A stretch of DNA of 48,749 bases from Sphingomonas montana (GTDB taxonomy: Bacteria; Pseudomonadota; Alphaproteobacteria; Sphingomonadales; Sphingomonadaceae). The translations under genes were made by a program, and so were the position numbers. The stretch covers positions 1-48,749 of the forward strand of contig NZ_MOLY01000020.1 of the NCBI RefSeq assembly GCF_001956315.1, given 5' to 3'. The notes under the pieces are model-generated. The model did not search any database and was not told where the DNA came from. It saw only the letters and a list, made by a program, of their open reading frames with translations. How positions within the stretch are numbered: position 1 is the stretch's first letter; the number at the start of each line of letters is the position of its first letter. Positions 1 to 8,399 of the stretch are shown here, in pieces.

Positions 1-255
1 GTCGACGATCGTCTGCGTATCGGTACGGCGCACGTCGAAGCCTGTGACGGCACCGGAAAGCCCACTCACGGAGCTGGTGAGTGGCTGACCGCCCAGAGGC
101 GCACGTGTGATGACGGGCTCAACCGGTTGGCTCGGGGCCGGACTTGTGTCCACCAAATCCTTGCTCGCCTGAGTGTTTTCAAGCGCGTCGGCTCCCCGGC
201 GCTCGGAACAGGCGGCGAGCGCCAGGCAGCCAAACAGGGCGAGGCCCAACCTCAT
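1..255 (-). CDS. Lipoprotein, N-terminal part (runs off left edge)
   Basis: The minus strand from 255 reads without a stop to the window edge, 85 codons. The start is MRLGLALFGCLALAAC, a lipoprotein signal with lipobox LAAC and Cys16 as the expected lipidation site, so the product should be anchored in the envelope. After the Cys comes a low-complexity Ser/Pro/Thr/Glu linker, then residues ending in FDVRRTDTQTIVD at the edge. That layout resembles the linker in front of an OmpA-like peptidoglycan-binding domain, but the domain is outside the window, so this is only a guess. The gene follows another lipoprotein gene on the same strand. Its start lies inside the left copy of a 43-bp tandem duplication, which separates it from the stop of the upstream gene. 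Confidence 0.7.
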   Translation of the reverse strand, partial: MRLGLALFGCLALAACSERRGADALENTQASKDLVDTSPAPSQPVEPVITRAPLGGQPLTSSVSGLSGAVTGFDVRRTDTQTIVD

Positions 256-338
256 TGCTGGCGGCTGATCGGAACGCCGTCGAAAGGCCCAACCTCATTG
301 CTGGCGGCTGATCGGAACGCCGTCGAAAGGCCCAACCT
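243..338. repeat. 43-bp perfect tandem duplication over a stop/start junction
   Basis: Positions 243-285 and 286-328 are identical, and 329-338 repeats the first ten bases again. Each unit holds the last codons of the upstream lipoprotein gene and the ATGA where its stop overlaps the start of the next gene. Because 43 is not a multiple of three, the ATG at 298-296 opens a frame that ends after 39 codons, at 179, while the ATG at 255-253 opens the true lipoprotein frame. Confidence 0.95.
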
Positions 339-903
339 TGGGCACGTTCACGGAAACCGCGCGGCTCGTCGCAGGAGGAGCCGGGAACTTCATCCAGACG
401 ATCGCCGTCTCGCCCTTCTGACCAGACGCCCGGATGCTGTGCGACACGAACAGCGGCGCGGCCAGCCATGCGCCGGTCTGATCCTTGAGGATGCCATATC
501 GCTGCGATGTCGCATCATCGATGACGCTGACTTCATCAGCACGGAAATAGTCACTGAACGATTTATCGCTTGCCGCGGTATAGGCAAGCTGAACGGTCAG
601 GATGTCACCGGTCACGGCAGCACGCGTAAGATCGACGCGAGTGCCTTCGGGCCCCTGTTGTGTCTGGATCGGCGTCACCACCGGAGCAGGTGCCGGAGCC
701 GGCCGCGCGGTATCGCGAACGACAGAGCCGGTCGCAGAGGTCGGATCGACAGCTACGGGCACTGGATCAGCACTTGCCGTAGCGGCGGTTTCGTTTGAAC
801 CACCTTGTCCGCATGCCGCCAGGATCAGCGATGCGGTGACCAGTGATGACACACGGACTGAACGTCGGAGATATGGAGCTAAAGCGGGAAGTCGAAGCGG
901 CAT
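295..903 (-). CDS. Hypothetical lipoprotein
   Basis: This is a 202-residue lipoprotein. The start at 903 is chosen because MPLRLPALAPYLRRSVRVSS leads into a lipoprotein signal with LILAAC as lipobox (Cys near residue 31), and an AAAGGA ribosome-binding site lies just upstream; a longer frame to 990 adds no recognisable sequence. The mature part begins with an Ala/Pro/Thr-rich linker (about residues 32-80). A compact domain follows, containing VDLTRAAVTGDILTVQLAY and a C-terminal strand-rich part ending in VGPFDGVPISRQ. The pattern of alternating hydrophobic strands suggests an immunoglobulin-like (DUF4352-like) fold, which is inference. It precedes a second lipoprotein gene; the pair was originally coupled by an ATGA overlap. 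Confidence 0.75.
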   Translation of the reverse strand: MPLRLPALAPYLRRSVRVSSLVTASLILAACGQGGSNETAATASADPVPVAVDPTSATGSVVRDTARPAPAPAPVVTPIQTQQGPEGTRVDLTRAAVTGDILTVQLAYTAASDKSFSDYFRADEVSVIDDATSQRYGILKDQTGAWLAAPLFVSHSIRASGQKGETAIVWMKFPAPPATSRAVSVNVPKVGPFDGVPISRQQ

Positions 904-1045
904 CTTGAAAGGTCCTTTCGCAAAGAGTGAAAGCGGACGAACATGCGCGACGTGCGTGAATTGGATGGCCTGCTTAAGCGAGGACCACACTGCGCGCCAT
1001 AGTCAGCGGCAGCAACGCGACGCGAACAAGGCGCTCGTCAGGTCA

Positions 1046-1486
1046 TTACCGGCCAGAGGTATCCGACCAAGGTATGCCGGTTGTCGTGCTTGCCTTCGGG
1101 CTATCCCCAAAGCGGTTCGCTCCAGTCTTGCCGGGAATTGCCATGACGATGATCTGTGCAATTCCAACGATGGTGTCGAGCATCGGTATGGCCGCTCCGA
1201 TAGGGAGGGCAAGCAGCCACCAGCCGCTCAACCCCAGATCGTGCACGCGTCGTATCGTGACCGCGATCAGCGGAATGATCAGGGGCGCAATCGCAAAGCC
1301 CGCCCAAGCCGTAAACTTCGTGGCCATTTGTTCTTGAGTTCGGAACGACCCCGTGGCGGCAATCATCACGACCCCGGCAAGCACGATCGCGATCAGGCAC
1401 AACAGCACGAACATCCAATATTCCCGGCGTCGCGACCGGCCTCTGAAGTCCACATAGCGACGCAGGGCCAACAGCATCCAGCTCAT
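1046..1486 (-). CDS. DUF805 family inner-membrane protein
   Basis: The 146-residue protein has the DUF805 (YhaH-like) pattern: an N-terminal YVDFRGRSRRREYWMFVL motif, then hydrophobic segments at about residues 25-46, 66-80 and 92-112, with the conserved RRVHDLGLSGWW between the last two. These proteins are small inner-membrane proteins of unknown biochemical role. The start MSWMLLALRRYVDF is the family's usual one; only a weak AAAGAG precedes it. The hydrophilic tail after residue 120 (KTGANRFGDSP) is also typical. It stands alone between a lipoprotein pair and a DUF2490 gene, all on the minus strand. Confidence 0.85.
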   Translation of the reverse strand: MSWMLLALRRYVDFRGRSRRREYWMFVLLCLIAIVLAGVVMIAATGSFRTQEQMATKFTAWAGFAIAPLIIPLIAVTIRRVHDLGLSGWWLLALPIGAAIPMLDTIVGIAQIIVMAIPGKTGANRFGDSPKASTTTGIPWSDTSGR

Positions 1487-1738
1487 CTCTTTCGCTGCTC
1501 CAAAGACATGCCAAAGTTGAATTGTATCACCGGCCGCGCACGTACACTACAGCCCCGGCCTCAACTGTGCTTCAAAGCCTGGGCGGGCAAAAGTCACTGC
1601 CAGCCACAGCAGTGAGCAAGGCGAACATCGAGACATGTGACAAAAACGGTGATGGCGCGATTCACCGCCCCCTGCATGAATGTGTAGCCGGACTTAGTGC
1701 GCTCAAAATGACTGACGAATATCCGGATGTAGGCCAAG

Positions 1739-2485
1739 TCAGTCCTCGCTCGACCGCTCCCGCCGACGACCCAGATTGATTGTCAGTTGCGTGCTAAGTG
1801 CGTGCTCCATCTGCGCGCGGGTGCCGCGTCGCTCTGGTCGGAATTGGTTCAGGTAGCCCACGTCGGCACTTAGACGTCTGCTCAGCGGCAATACGAACCC
1901 GGCTGTATTGCGCATCCGTTCGTAGCCGCGCCGCTGTCCCCAGCGTGTGCTGTTCGGCAAGTAGAAGCTCTCGTGGCTCACGAAAAGTGCTGAGCCGTTC
2001 CGACCTAATGGATGGGTGTACCGGATGAACGGACGAATGCGGAACCCAATCTCGTCGCCGTCGGGATGGAAGCGCTCGTCAAGCCTCAGTCGGGTCGTCA
2101 CCGCCCCGAAAGTCGCCACGACATGCTGGCGAATTCGGCTCTCGTCGTCGGCTCGATTGCCGTTGTGGCCACTAACATGGCGATAACCAACACCGAACTC
2201 GATAGCGGCGGATGCGCGGTAGCTGACGATGCCACCAAGTTCGGTATGGAAGAGGCCGCCGGCTGCGTCGCTGAGCCGACCGATCTGCTCCAACGTCAAC
2301 CGAAGTTTGTCCGTAACGGGTACATTGGAATTGACCTGTAGCCAGAACTGTTCGTCTTCCTGCTGCGCTTGGGCAGGCGTCGCCACGAGTAATAGTAACG
2401 CGGAACCGACAAGGGCACGAAGCGGGCAGATGGACACATTGATGGTCAATTGCGGCGCGATAAACGAACTCCGGTTGCTTGTCAT
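1739..2485 (-). CDS. DUF2490 domain protein, exported
   Basis: This is a 248-residue protein read from the ATG at 2485. It carries an N-terminal signal peptide (ALVGSALLLLVATPAQAQQ, cleavage expected after AQA). The mature part has the DUF2490 layout: EQFWLQVNSNVPVTDKLRLT at its start, then repeated amphipathic strands with aromatic and Arg residues, and a C-terminal strand ending in QLTINLGRRR. DUF2490 proteins are predicted outer-membrane beta-barrel-like proteins of unknown function. The frame is open up to 2587, but the added residues do not look like a signal and would hide the signal peptide. The neighbour upstream (DUF3616) is on the same strand with a gap of over 140 bases. Confidence 0.8.
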   Translation of the reverse strand: MTSNRSSFIAPQLTINVSICPLRALVGSALLLLVATPAQAQQEDEQFWLQVNSNVPVTDKLRLTLEQIGRLSDAAGGLFHTELGGIVSYRASAAIEFGVGYRHVSGHNGNRADDESRIRQHVVATFGAVTTRLRLDERFHPDGDEIGFRIRPFIRYTHPLGRNGSALFVSHESFYLPNSTRWGQRRGYERMRNTAGFVLPLSRRLSADVGYLNQFRPERRGTRAQMEHALSTQLTINLGRRRERSSED

Positions 2486-2628
2486 ACGCCCGCATTGTGA
2501 TGCGGCTACCGCGGCGGTCTCTTCGGCCAACGAAACCAGGTTGTCGTCACGCAAACCTACGTGGAATGCGTGATCGAGCGTCCGCATCGGGGGGCAGCTG
2601 CGGACACCGTGGGGCGGTTCCAGGTCAA

Positions 2629-3771
2629 CTAAGAAGGCTCCGGGCTATGGGCGGTCGGCCTTTTAGACTTCTGCTGTTTGACGGGCAGGCGGAACCGATC
2701 GCACCGCACGCTCCGCCTCATAGGATCAAGACGGCTCGCGGCGGGGCTGTCGCAAATCACGAGTAGATCGCGCTCTCCGTTGATCCCGTCCAGCAACACC
2801 AGTCCCTCCGGATGATCATCACCACGTCCAAACGGGAGGTCGATGATCCGTTCCGGTCTGTGCCGTCGCACGACCTGATCGTCCTGCGGCGGATCGCCGA
2901 GCCAGTCTGTCCAGCGGTAAACAGCGCATGGCCCATCGAGCCCGGTCGTTGGTCCGGCAAGGATCAGGAGATCCGCGCCATCACGCTTCAGGTCGCGGAT
3001 ACCCAGTCCGTCCAGTTCGAGCATTCGCTTGTGGAGCGGACCGGCAATCGTCAAGCGCCCCGAAGCCTTGGCGACGATTTCCAGTTCCAGCAGCACGGCA
3101 TAAGTCTGGATTACCGGCCCGCGCATGCCGATCGCGACCCTGCTACCCGCGACAGCAATCCCCTCAAGATCAACACCGCCCTCCTTGGCCGCTATCCGAG
3201 TGAACGGCTTGAGGAGCGGGCTGTCCTTTAACATCCGCGCCAGTCGGTTGCCGTGCCGGGTCTGGCGCACCATTCCCGCCCGGCGATCTCCGTCGATCCG
3301 TACTGGCTCCATCGTGCCGTCGGTGTTCCGGTCTGCGACCAGTGGTGCACGCGCGAGCAGGCAGCGGGGCCGGGTATACTTCAGGGTCGCGAATGCAGAC
3401 AGGTCGATCCGGTCGTCGCCTGCTTTCCCGACCTTCGGACGCGTTCGCGCATGTGACCCCAGCACCCAGAGCCAGCCATCGTCTTCGGCAAGCCCTTCAA
3501 TATCGGCCTCGCCGGATGCATCGAGATCGAAGATGGCGTCGAGCGGAAACCGTTGATGGCCTGACCACACTCCTTCGCCGCGGCTCAACCGTTCGAGGGT
3601 GACTCCCTCGTCACTGCCGAGGAATAGCGTATTCCCGTGCCGGGCGGCGGCCGATAGATCCAGCGTCGGGTCGTCCGCACCTTCGCAGTCGGCATCCAGC
3701 ACCAGTTGTTCCTTCCCCACTGGTAAGGTCGTGGACGCCCAAGGTGAGCGCGGAGGCGGGGATTTAGGCAT
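2629..3771 (-). CDS. DUF3616 domain protein
   Basis: The 380-residue protein matches DUF3616: an acidic N-terminal part with the motif LFLGSDEG, the segment FDLDASGEADIEGLAEDDG that defines the family, then EGGVDLEGIAVAGSRVAIGMRGPV, GLGIRDLKRDGADLLILAGPT and a final DDHPEGLVLLDGINGERDLLVICDS block. The repeated DLEG/D-G strands suggest a beta-propeller-like fold. The function is unknown. No signal peptide is visible, so it is probably cytoplasmic. The start is supported by AGGT eight bases upstream. It lies upstream of the DUF2490 gene on the same strand, with no sign of coupling. Confidence 0.8.
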   Translation of the reverse strand: MPKSPPPRSPWASTTLPVGKEQLVLDADCEGADDPTLDLSAAARHGNTLFLGSDEGVTLERLSRGEGVWSGHQRFPLDAIFDLDASGEADIEGLAEDDGWLWVLGSHARTRPKVGKAGDDRIDLSAFATLKYTRPRCLLARAPLVADRNTDGTMEPVRIDGDRRAGMVRQTRHGNRLARMLKDSPLLKPFTRIAAKEGGVDLEGIAVAGSRVAIGMRGPVIQTYAVLLELEIVAKASGRLTIAGPLHKRMLELDGLGIRDLKRDGADLLILAGPTTGLDGPCAVYRWTDWLGDPPQDDQVVRRHRPERIIDLPFGRGDDHPEGLVLLDGINGERDLLVICDSPAASRLDPMRRSVRCDRFRLPVKQQKSKRPTAHSPEPS

Positions 3772-3987
3772 TTATGACCTTCGACGGCGGTTCGGATTAG
3801 ACTGTCTCGCTTATACCAAATCCCGGTCCGATCGAAATTAACGAACGTCAGCTTTCGAGACGGGACAAGGGCAGGCTGAATGTCCAATGGTGGGTCTTGG
3901 ACGGTTTGCCGGCGTTACATTGCCGAATGGCAATACGTATCAAAGCTTTGCACCAACTTGACTCCGCGTGCTCAACGTCACCGGCGG

Positions 3988-4248
3988 CTAGCGGGGGCGC
4001 ATCGACACCGTAACCAGCGCGCGAACATCGTCCAGCAGCTGTCGCGAGAACCCGAGGCTAACCAAGACTTCGGCAGCGGCAGCAGCTCCACGCCGCCCAT
4101 GGCGATACATGACGACGAACCGCCGCAGCGCTTCAAGCTGCGGGTCGGCAAGCGCTCTTGCTGTCTCGGCTCCGAACAAGGCGCGCACGATCAGGCGTTT
4201 GCCCGTCGCAAGGCTCGATAATGGTTCCCGGTCGGCCAGCGCTACCAC
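3988..4248 (-). CDS. Hypothetical protein
   Basis: A GTG at 4248 with a GGGAG six bases upstream starts an 86-residue frame, MVALADREPLSSLATGKRLI onward, rich in Ala, Arg and Leu and predicted helical. It contains ALADPQLEALRRFVVMYRHG and ends with VRALVTVSMRPR. The frame stays open upstream to 4345 with protein-like sequence (TISQYLVAPVLTTRERQVV) but no ATG, so the start could be further upstream at a non-standard codon. I recognise no family. Codon use looks like that of real genes in this window, and no better frame competes. It precedes nothing on the same strand for 200 bases. Confidence 0.45.
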   Translation of the reverse strand: MVALADREPLSSLATGKRLIVRALFGAETARALADPQLEALRRFVVMYRHGRRGAAAAAEVLVSLGFSRQLLDDVRALVTVSMRPR

Positions 4249-4450
4249 CTGGCGCTCCCGAGTGGTCAGGACGGGAGCAACGAGGTACTGGCTGATGGTC
4301 GGTCCCGTGGCGCCGACAATCCCGAAACGGTCGCATTGAATTTAGGCCATCGGTCATTCCCCGGCTGGTGATAACCCTGAATAGATCGACGAGTCCGGAC
4401 GTCCCATGCTGGTACGTCCGGTAGATTGTCGCCAGCGTCCACCATCCCGG

Positions 4451-5362
4451 TTACGTGGCCATTGCCTTGGTAAACTCCCTCGGTGAGTGACCGAACGATC
4501 GCTTGAACGCCGCACTGAACGCGCTTTCGGACTCATAGCCGACCGCTGGTGCCACGATTGCGATCGAGACACGTCCGCTCGCCAGCCGATCGGCCGCCAC
4601 CATCATGCGCCAGCGGGTCAGGTAATCCATGGCGGGCTCGCCGACCGTTTCCTTGAACCGAACCGCAAAGCTCGAGCGCGACATGCCACCTACCCGGGCA
4701 AGGTCGGCGAGCGTCCAGCGACGAGCGGGGTCGGCGTGTATCGCCGACATCACGGCGCGCATCTGCTTGTCGGCCAAGGCGAACAGCCAGCCTGGACTGT
4801 GCGGCGAGCGCTCGGCAAGGTGTAGCCGCAGCGCTTCGATCAGCAGCGTCTGCGCCAGATGCCCGGCCATCAGCGTGCCGCCCGGTTGCGGGTCCCGCAG
4901 TTCGCGCATCAGCCGCTCGATCAGCCAGCCGAGCGCCGCCTTGGTCGCTTCCGCCCGGATGTGAACGATCGGGGGCAGGATGCCGAGCAGCAGTTCGGTG
5001 TGGAGCCCTGTGAAGTCAAAGAAGCCGCCTACGCCCGAACAGTTGCCGCCGCCGCCCAGGACGCCGGTCTCGCCGGCGGGGAACGACGGGAAGAATGTAA
5101 AGGCGTCGGTCACCGGCGCGTCGGCGGCGCTGTAGAGGCTGAACGCAGCCCGGCCGGGCAGCAGGATGAAGTCGCCCGCCTGAAGCGCCATGGGCTCGGT
5201 CCCGCCCTCGAGCGCGATCCAGCACGTCCCGGTATGGATGGCGAAGCATTTGACACCCTCGGCCGGGGGGTAGTCGAGCGCCCAGTCCCCGCCGGCATCA
5301 AGGCCGCGAAATCCGTAGCTGCTCGGCTTCAGCAGACCAAGTACGTCCGACAATGGATCCAT
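4451..5362 (-). CDS. AraC family transcriptional regulator with cupin sensor domain
   Basis: This is a 303-residue regulator. The start at 5362 (MDPLSDVLGLLKPSSYGFRG) is chosen because AGGAG lies nine bases upstream; the frame is open to 5410. Residues 1-190 form a cupin-type sensor of the AraC_binding kind, with GTCWIALEGG, LQAGDFILLP and a Gly-rich loop GVLGGGGNCSGVGG. The C-terminal 100 residues form the double helix-turn-helix: WTLADLARVGGMSRSSFAVR for the first and VSIAIVAPAVGYESESAFSA for the second, closing with FKRSFGHSPREFTK. It diverges, across about 120 bases, from an MDR oxidoreductase gene, so the likely target is that promoter. The inducer cannot be read from the sequence. Confidence 0.9.
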   Translation of the reverse strand: MDPLSDVLGLLKPSSYGFRGLDAGGDWALDYPPAEGVKCFAIHTGTCWIALEGGTEPMALQAGDFILLPGRAAFSLYSAADAPVTDAFTFFPSFPAGETGVLGGGGNCSGVGGFFDFTGLHTELLLGILPPIVHIRAEATKAALGWLIERLMRELRDPQPGGTLMAGHLAQTLLIEALRLHLAERSPHSPGWLFALADKQMRAVMSAIHADPARRWTLADLARVGGMSRSSFAVRFKETVGEPAMDYLTRWRMMVAADRLASGRVSIAIVAPAVGYESESAFSAAFKRSFGHSPREFTKAMAT

Positions 5363-5482
5363 ATCGAGAACTCCTGGACGCTGGCGATGGATATGCGGAC
5401 TTTGCAGCATGGGCCGTCCAGTGTCACCGGCCTATCTCAGATCCAGCGATGCATCTTCACATGGCACCGCGGGAGATAGATC

Positions 5483-6601
5483 ATGACCGACAACACCGCT
5501 CTCTGGCTTTCATCCAAGCGTGCCGCCTTCGCGTTGGGGCCGGCGCCGTTTCCGAGCGCACAGTCGGGCGAAATCGTCATTCGCACCCGTGCGATCGCGG
5601 TGAACCCGATGGACCGTCTGGTACAGACCTCCGGCGACCTGATGACCCCTTATCTGCAGTACCCGGCCATTCTGGGCTCCGACGTCGCCGGCGAAGTCGT
5701 TGCAGTCGGGTCGGACGTCACACGGTTCATGGTCGGCGACCGGGTCGTCGGCTTTGCCGCCAGCACCGACAAGACGCGTAACCGCCCCGCAGAAGGCGCC
5801 TTCCAGACCCATGTCGTCTTGCTCGAGCACATGACGGCGGCGATACCGGATGCGCTCGCGTTCGAAGACGCTTCCGCGCTGCCGCTCGGCATCTCGACGG
5901 CGGCCTGCGCGCTCTTCCAGCGCGATTTTCTCGCCTTGAACCCGCCCGCCAAGGGAGCGTTGGCGACCGGTCAGACCGTCCTGGTGTGGGGCGGGTCGAC
6001 CAGCGTCGGCAGCAATGCGGTGCAACTGGCGGTCGCCGCTGGCTACGACGTGATTGCCACGGCCTCGCCGCGCAATTTCGACCTTCTCAAGCGGCTCGGC
6101 GCAACGGCTGTCTTCGATTATCGCGACCCGACTGTCGTTGCCGCCATTTCCGCAGCGTTGCGCGGGAAGACGGTCGCTGGCGCCGTCGCGATCGGCGCGG
6201 GGTCGGTGCAGCCGTGCATCGATATTCTGGGAACGTGCGAGGGCAAACGCTTCATCGCGACGGCGACGCCGCCGGCTTCCTTCGATGAAGTCCCGGCGAG
6301 GCGCGGTCACTGGCGCAAGTTGATTGCCGCGATAGCCCGCACGGTCGCAGGCAACATCGCGCTCGCGGTACGCGCACGCCGCAAGAAGGTAACTCTCAAG
6401 ATGATCTGGGGCAGCACGCTGATCAGCAACGAAGTGGGGCCGATGATCTTCGATACATTCCTGCCCGACGCCCTGGCCGATGGCCGATACGTGGCAGCCC
6501 CTGCGGTCGAGGTTGTAGGGCACGGCTTGGCGGCGATCCCGGCGGCGCTCGAGCGGCAGCGGCGCGGTGTCTCGGCGACGAAGCTGGTGGTGACGCTGTG
6601 A
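5483..6601 (+). CDS. MDR-family NAD(P)-dependent oxidoreductase (quinone reductase-like)
   Basis: The 372-residue protein belongs to the medium-chain dehydrogenase/reductase superfamily, zinc-free branch (quinone oxidoreductase/zinc-binding-ADH-like). The GroES-like domain (about 1-140) has AVNPMDRLVQT, GSDVAGEVVAVGSDVTRFMV and GDRVVGF. The Rossmann domain (about 155-300) has TVLVWGGSTSVGSNAVQLA, the nucleotide-binding GGxxSVG, then ATASPRNFDLLKRLGATAVF. No cysteine cluster for structural zinc is present. It should reduce a carbonyl or quinone with NADPH in the cytoplasm; the substrate is unknown. GGGAG lies upstream of the ATG. It overlaps the next gene by four bases and faces an AraC-type regulator, so the two genes probably form one regulated operon. 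Confidence 0.85.
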   Translation: MTDNTALWLSSKRAAFALGPAPFPSAQSGEIVIRTRAIAVNPMDRLVQTSGDLMTPYLQYPAILGSDVAGEVVAVGSDVTRFMVGDRVVGFAASTDKTRNRPAEGAFQTHVVLLEHMTAAIPDALAFEDASALPLGISTAACALFQRDFLALNPPAKGALATGQTVLVWGGSTSVGSNAVQLAVAAGYDVIATASPRNFDLLKRLGATAVFDYRDPTVVAAISAALRGKTVAGAVAIGAGSVQPCIDILGTCEGKRFIATATPPASFDEVPARRGHWRKLIAAIARTVAGNIALAVRARRKKVTLKMIWGSTLISNEVGPMIFDTFLPDALADGRYVAAPAVEVVGHGLAAIPAALERQRRGVSATKLVVTL

Positions 6602-7026
6602 CCGACAGCTTCGTCGTCAGCGTCACCCGCTTCCGCGTTCGCAGCCTGCGGTTTCTGCCCTTCTTTTTGATCCATGCGCAGCGCTGCCTGGCGCAGATCA
6701 GGAGAGCGGACGGCTACATGGCCGGAGCGCTCCGCCACGATCGCGATCACGCCTATTGGACGACAAGCGTATGGCGCGACGAGGCGGCGCTCCTGGCCTA
6801 TGTCGCCGGTGGCGCCCACCGCAGCGCGATGCCCAAGATGAGCGAATGGGGCGACGAGGCAAGTACCGTTCGGTGGGTTCAGGACAGCGCCGAACTTCCG
6901 TCTTGGCCCGAGGCGAGCGACCGGATGCGCCACGAAGGGCATCCCTTGCCACTCCGCTATCCGGGACCTGCGCATGCGGGCCTCGGCTTTGCGAAAAGCG
7001 AGCCCGCGCAGCTGGTTAGGATCTAA
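6598..7026 (+). CDS. Small ABM/DUF3291-like protein
   Basis: The GTG start at 6598 overlaps the stop of the oxidoreductase gene (GTGA), which implies translational coupling. The product has 142 residues: SFVVSVTRFRVRSLRFLPFF, then AQIRRADGYMAGALRHDRDHAYWTTSVWRDEAALLAYV without the middle part missing, followed by a Trp/Pro-rich tail. A short strand, a helix and a W-x-S-x-W-RDEAALLAY motif fit the ferredoxin-like dimeric alpha/beta-barrel seen in antibiotic-biosynthesis-monooxygenase and DUF3291-type proteins. These act on quinones, haem or reactive small molecules, or have no known activity. The exact family is uncertain. The partnership with the MDR enzyme is the strongest clue to its job. 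Confidence 0.7.
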   Translation: MTDSFVVSVTRFRVRSLRFLPFFLIHAQRCLAQIRRADGYMAGALRHDRDHAYWTTSVWRDEAALLAYVAGGAHRSAMPKMSEWGDEASTVRWVQDSAELPSWPEASDRMRHEGHPLPLRYPGPAHAGLGFAKSEPAQLVRI

Positions 7027-7644
7027 GGGCGCTTCTGGAAGACACTGCGACTGGATCGTTCTGCATCTCAGCGCGACTGTTTCGTCGCGACCTCCGTGCA
7101 TCGTTGCGCACGTGAGGGGATCGCAGGGCCATCGTAGATCATCGCGACGCTATCGTCTCGCTGCGCGTGTCGAGGGTCGCGCTCGCATCTTATGACACAA
7201 GCACCACTAGGATCGATAGTTCTGCGAAGCGCGAAAGTCGGGCGCCGCCTGTCAGGCGGGCCGCCGTCGAACGAATGGGTCGCGCCAGACTACCGATCCG
7301 GTGCGACGTTCTCTCGATCGCATAGCTTCTGCGCATCGACTTCATACACGCTTGGTACGTTCTTCTCCCGGCCCAATGGCGGGACAAAAGCATCACGGAT
7401 TGAGGGTTACGTGATGCTCGAGGAGAACCGCCATGGCGAATGGCATTTGCGCTGCCGATCACCTTTGCCGGGTCGGACGAGAGGCGCCGCGGCACCCCGG
7501 TGGCTCCGACGACCTTTCGATTAAGACCTCGACAGCTGGCCTGGCTGGCAAGGGCGGCGGTCATGACCGCCTGCCGACCGAAGCTGCAGTCAGGACTGTG
7601 ACGTCGTCTGCCGATGATCACCGATTCACCACCAAGAAATTCCC
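7027..7644. other. Gene-poor stretch
   Basis: I see no recognisable gene in these 618 bases. A frame opening with ATG at 7433 behind a good GAGGAG site runs 82 codons to 7681, but its sequence (MANGICAADHLCRVGREAPR onward) matches nothing I know and it runs through the palindromes upstream of the sigma-factor gene. It may be a relic or a leader peptide. Confidence 0.4.
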
Positions 7645-7678
7645 TTGTACGGCGTACAACAGCTTGTACGCCGTACAA
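7645..7678. promoter_or_regulatory. Double palindromic operator upstream of ECF sigma gene
   Basis: TTGTACGGCGTACAA (7645-7659) and TTGTACGCCGTACAA (7664-7678) are exact reverse complements separated by CAGC, and each arm is itself a palindrome around one base. This is the size and symmetry of a TetR-family operator, present twice. The right arm overlaps TACAAT (7674-7679), which could serve as a -10 box. It ends 23 bases before the sigma-factor ATG. The TetR gene at 8672-9412 is the nearest candidate ligand (inference). Confidence 0.75.
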
Positions 7679-7701
7679 TAGGTAGCTGCTAGGGGACTGC
7701 C

Positions 7702-8349
7702 ATGTGCACCGTAACCGGCGAGAAAACCGATGCGACACGACCCGAACCCAGGCTGCCGGTCGTGGTTACCGATGCGTCGATCAGCCGTATCGACGCACCC
7801 GGGATGTGCCGCAGCGTCTCCGGCGATCGTTGGAGTGAGATGATGAGCGCTGCCCTGGCGGGCAACGGCGGAGCGTATAGTAGCCTGCTGACCGAGACTG
7901 CAGCCTGGCTGCAACGCTATTACGCGCATCGGCTTCCAGCGCCGTACGTCGATGATATCGTGCAGGAGGCGCTCATCGCAATCCACATGAAGCGCTATAC
8001 CTACGACCCCGCCCGCCCGTTCAAAGCATGGATGGCAGGGATCGCGAGGTACAAGTGGATCGATCGGCTACGTAGCATGAACCGCAACCGCTTCGACCTT
8101 ATTGAAGGCTTCGAGGCGTCGGTCGAAGACCATGGCTCTGTCGTGACCGGTAGCTTGGACGTGCAAAAACTTCTCGGTCAGCTGAAGCAGGCGCAAGTTG
8201 ATGCGATTCGGTTGGTTAAGCTGGAGGGCTACAGCATTCAAGAAGCGTCCGAAGCCACCGGCCAGTCGATTGCGCTTGTTAAAGTGAATATCCATCGCGG
8301 GATCGCGCGGCTCGCGGCGGCGATCGATAGCGATGACGACAGGCTCTGA
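7702..8349 (+). CDS. ECF-type RNA polymerase sigma factor
   Basis: This is a 215-residue ECF sigma factor. Region 2 is seen in [20 protein letters not shown] followed by [20 protein letters not shown]. Region 4 is seen in [40 protein letters not shown] and a final IARLAAAID. The start at 7702 has AGGGGA upstream; an internal ATG pair near 7840 ([11 protein letters not shown]) is where the conserved part begins, so the first 46 residues may be an extension or untranslated. ECF factors of this class usually sit beside an anti-sigma gene (NrsF/DUF1109 or zinc anti-sigma). None is present here: downstream lies a pseudogene scrap. The double palindrome just upstream suggests transcriptional control by a TetR-type repressor. 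Confidence 0.88.
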   Translation: MCTVTGEKTDATRPEPRLPVVVTDASISRIDAPGMCRSVSGDRWSEMMSAALAGNGGAYSSLLTETAAWLQRYYAHRLPAPYVDDIVQEALIAIHMKRYTYDPARPFKAWMAGIARYKWIDRLRSMNRNRFDLIEGFEASVEDHGSVVTGSLDVQKLLGQLKQAQVDAIRLVKLEGYSIQEASEATGQSIALVKVNIHRGIARLAAAIDSDDDRL

Positions 8350-8399
8350 AGACCGGTCGAGGGACGGGAGATCTCCGCCGTCGTACGGAAGCCAGGCTG

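Noticed and set aside
602-1615. 337-codon plus frame across the DUF805 gene
   Set aside because: It overlaps a lipoprotein and a DUF805 gene with clear motifs and has none itself.
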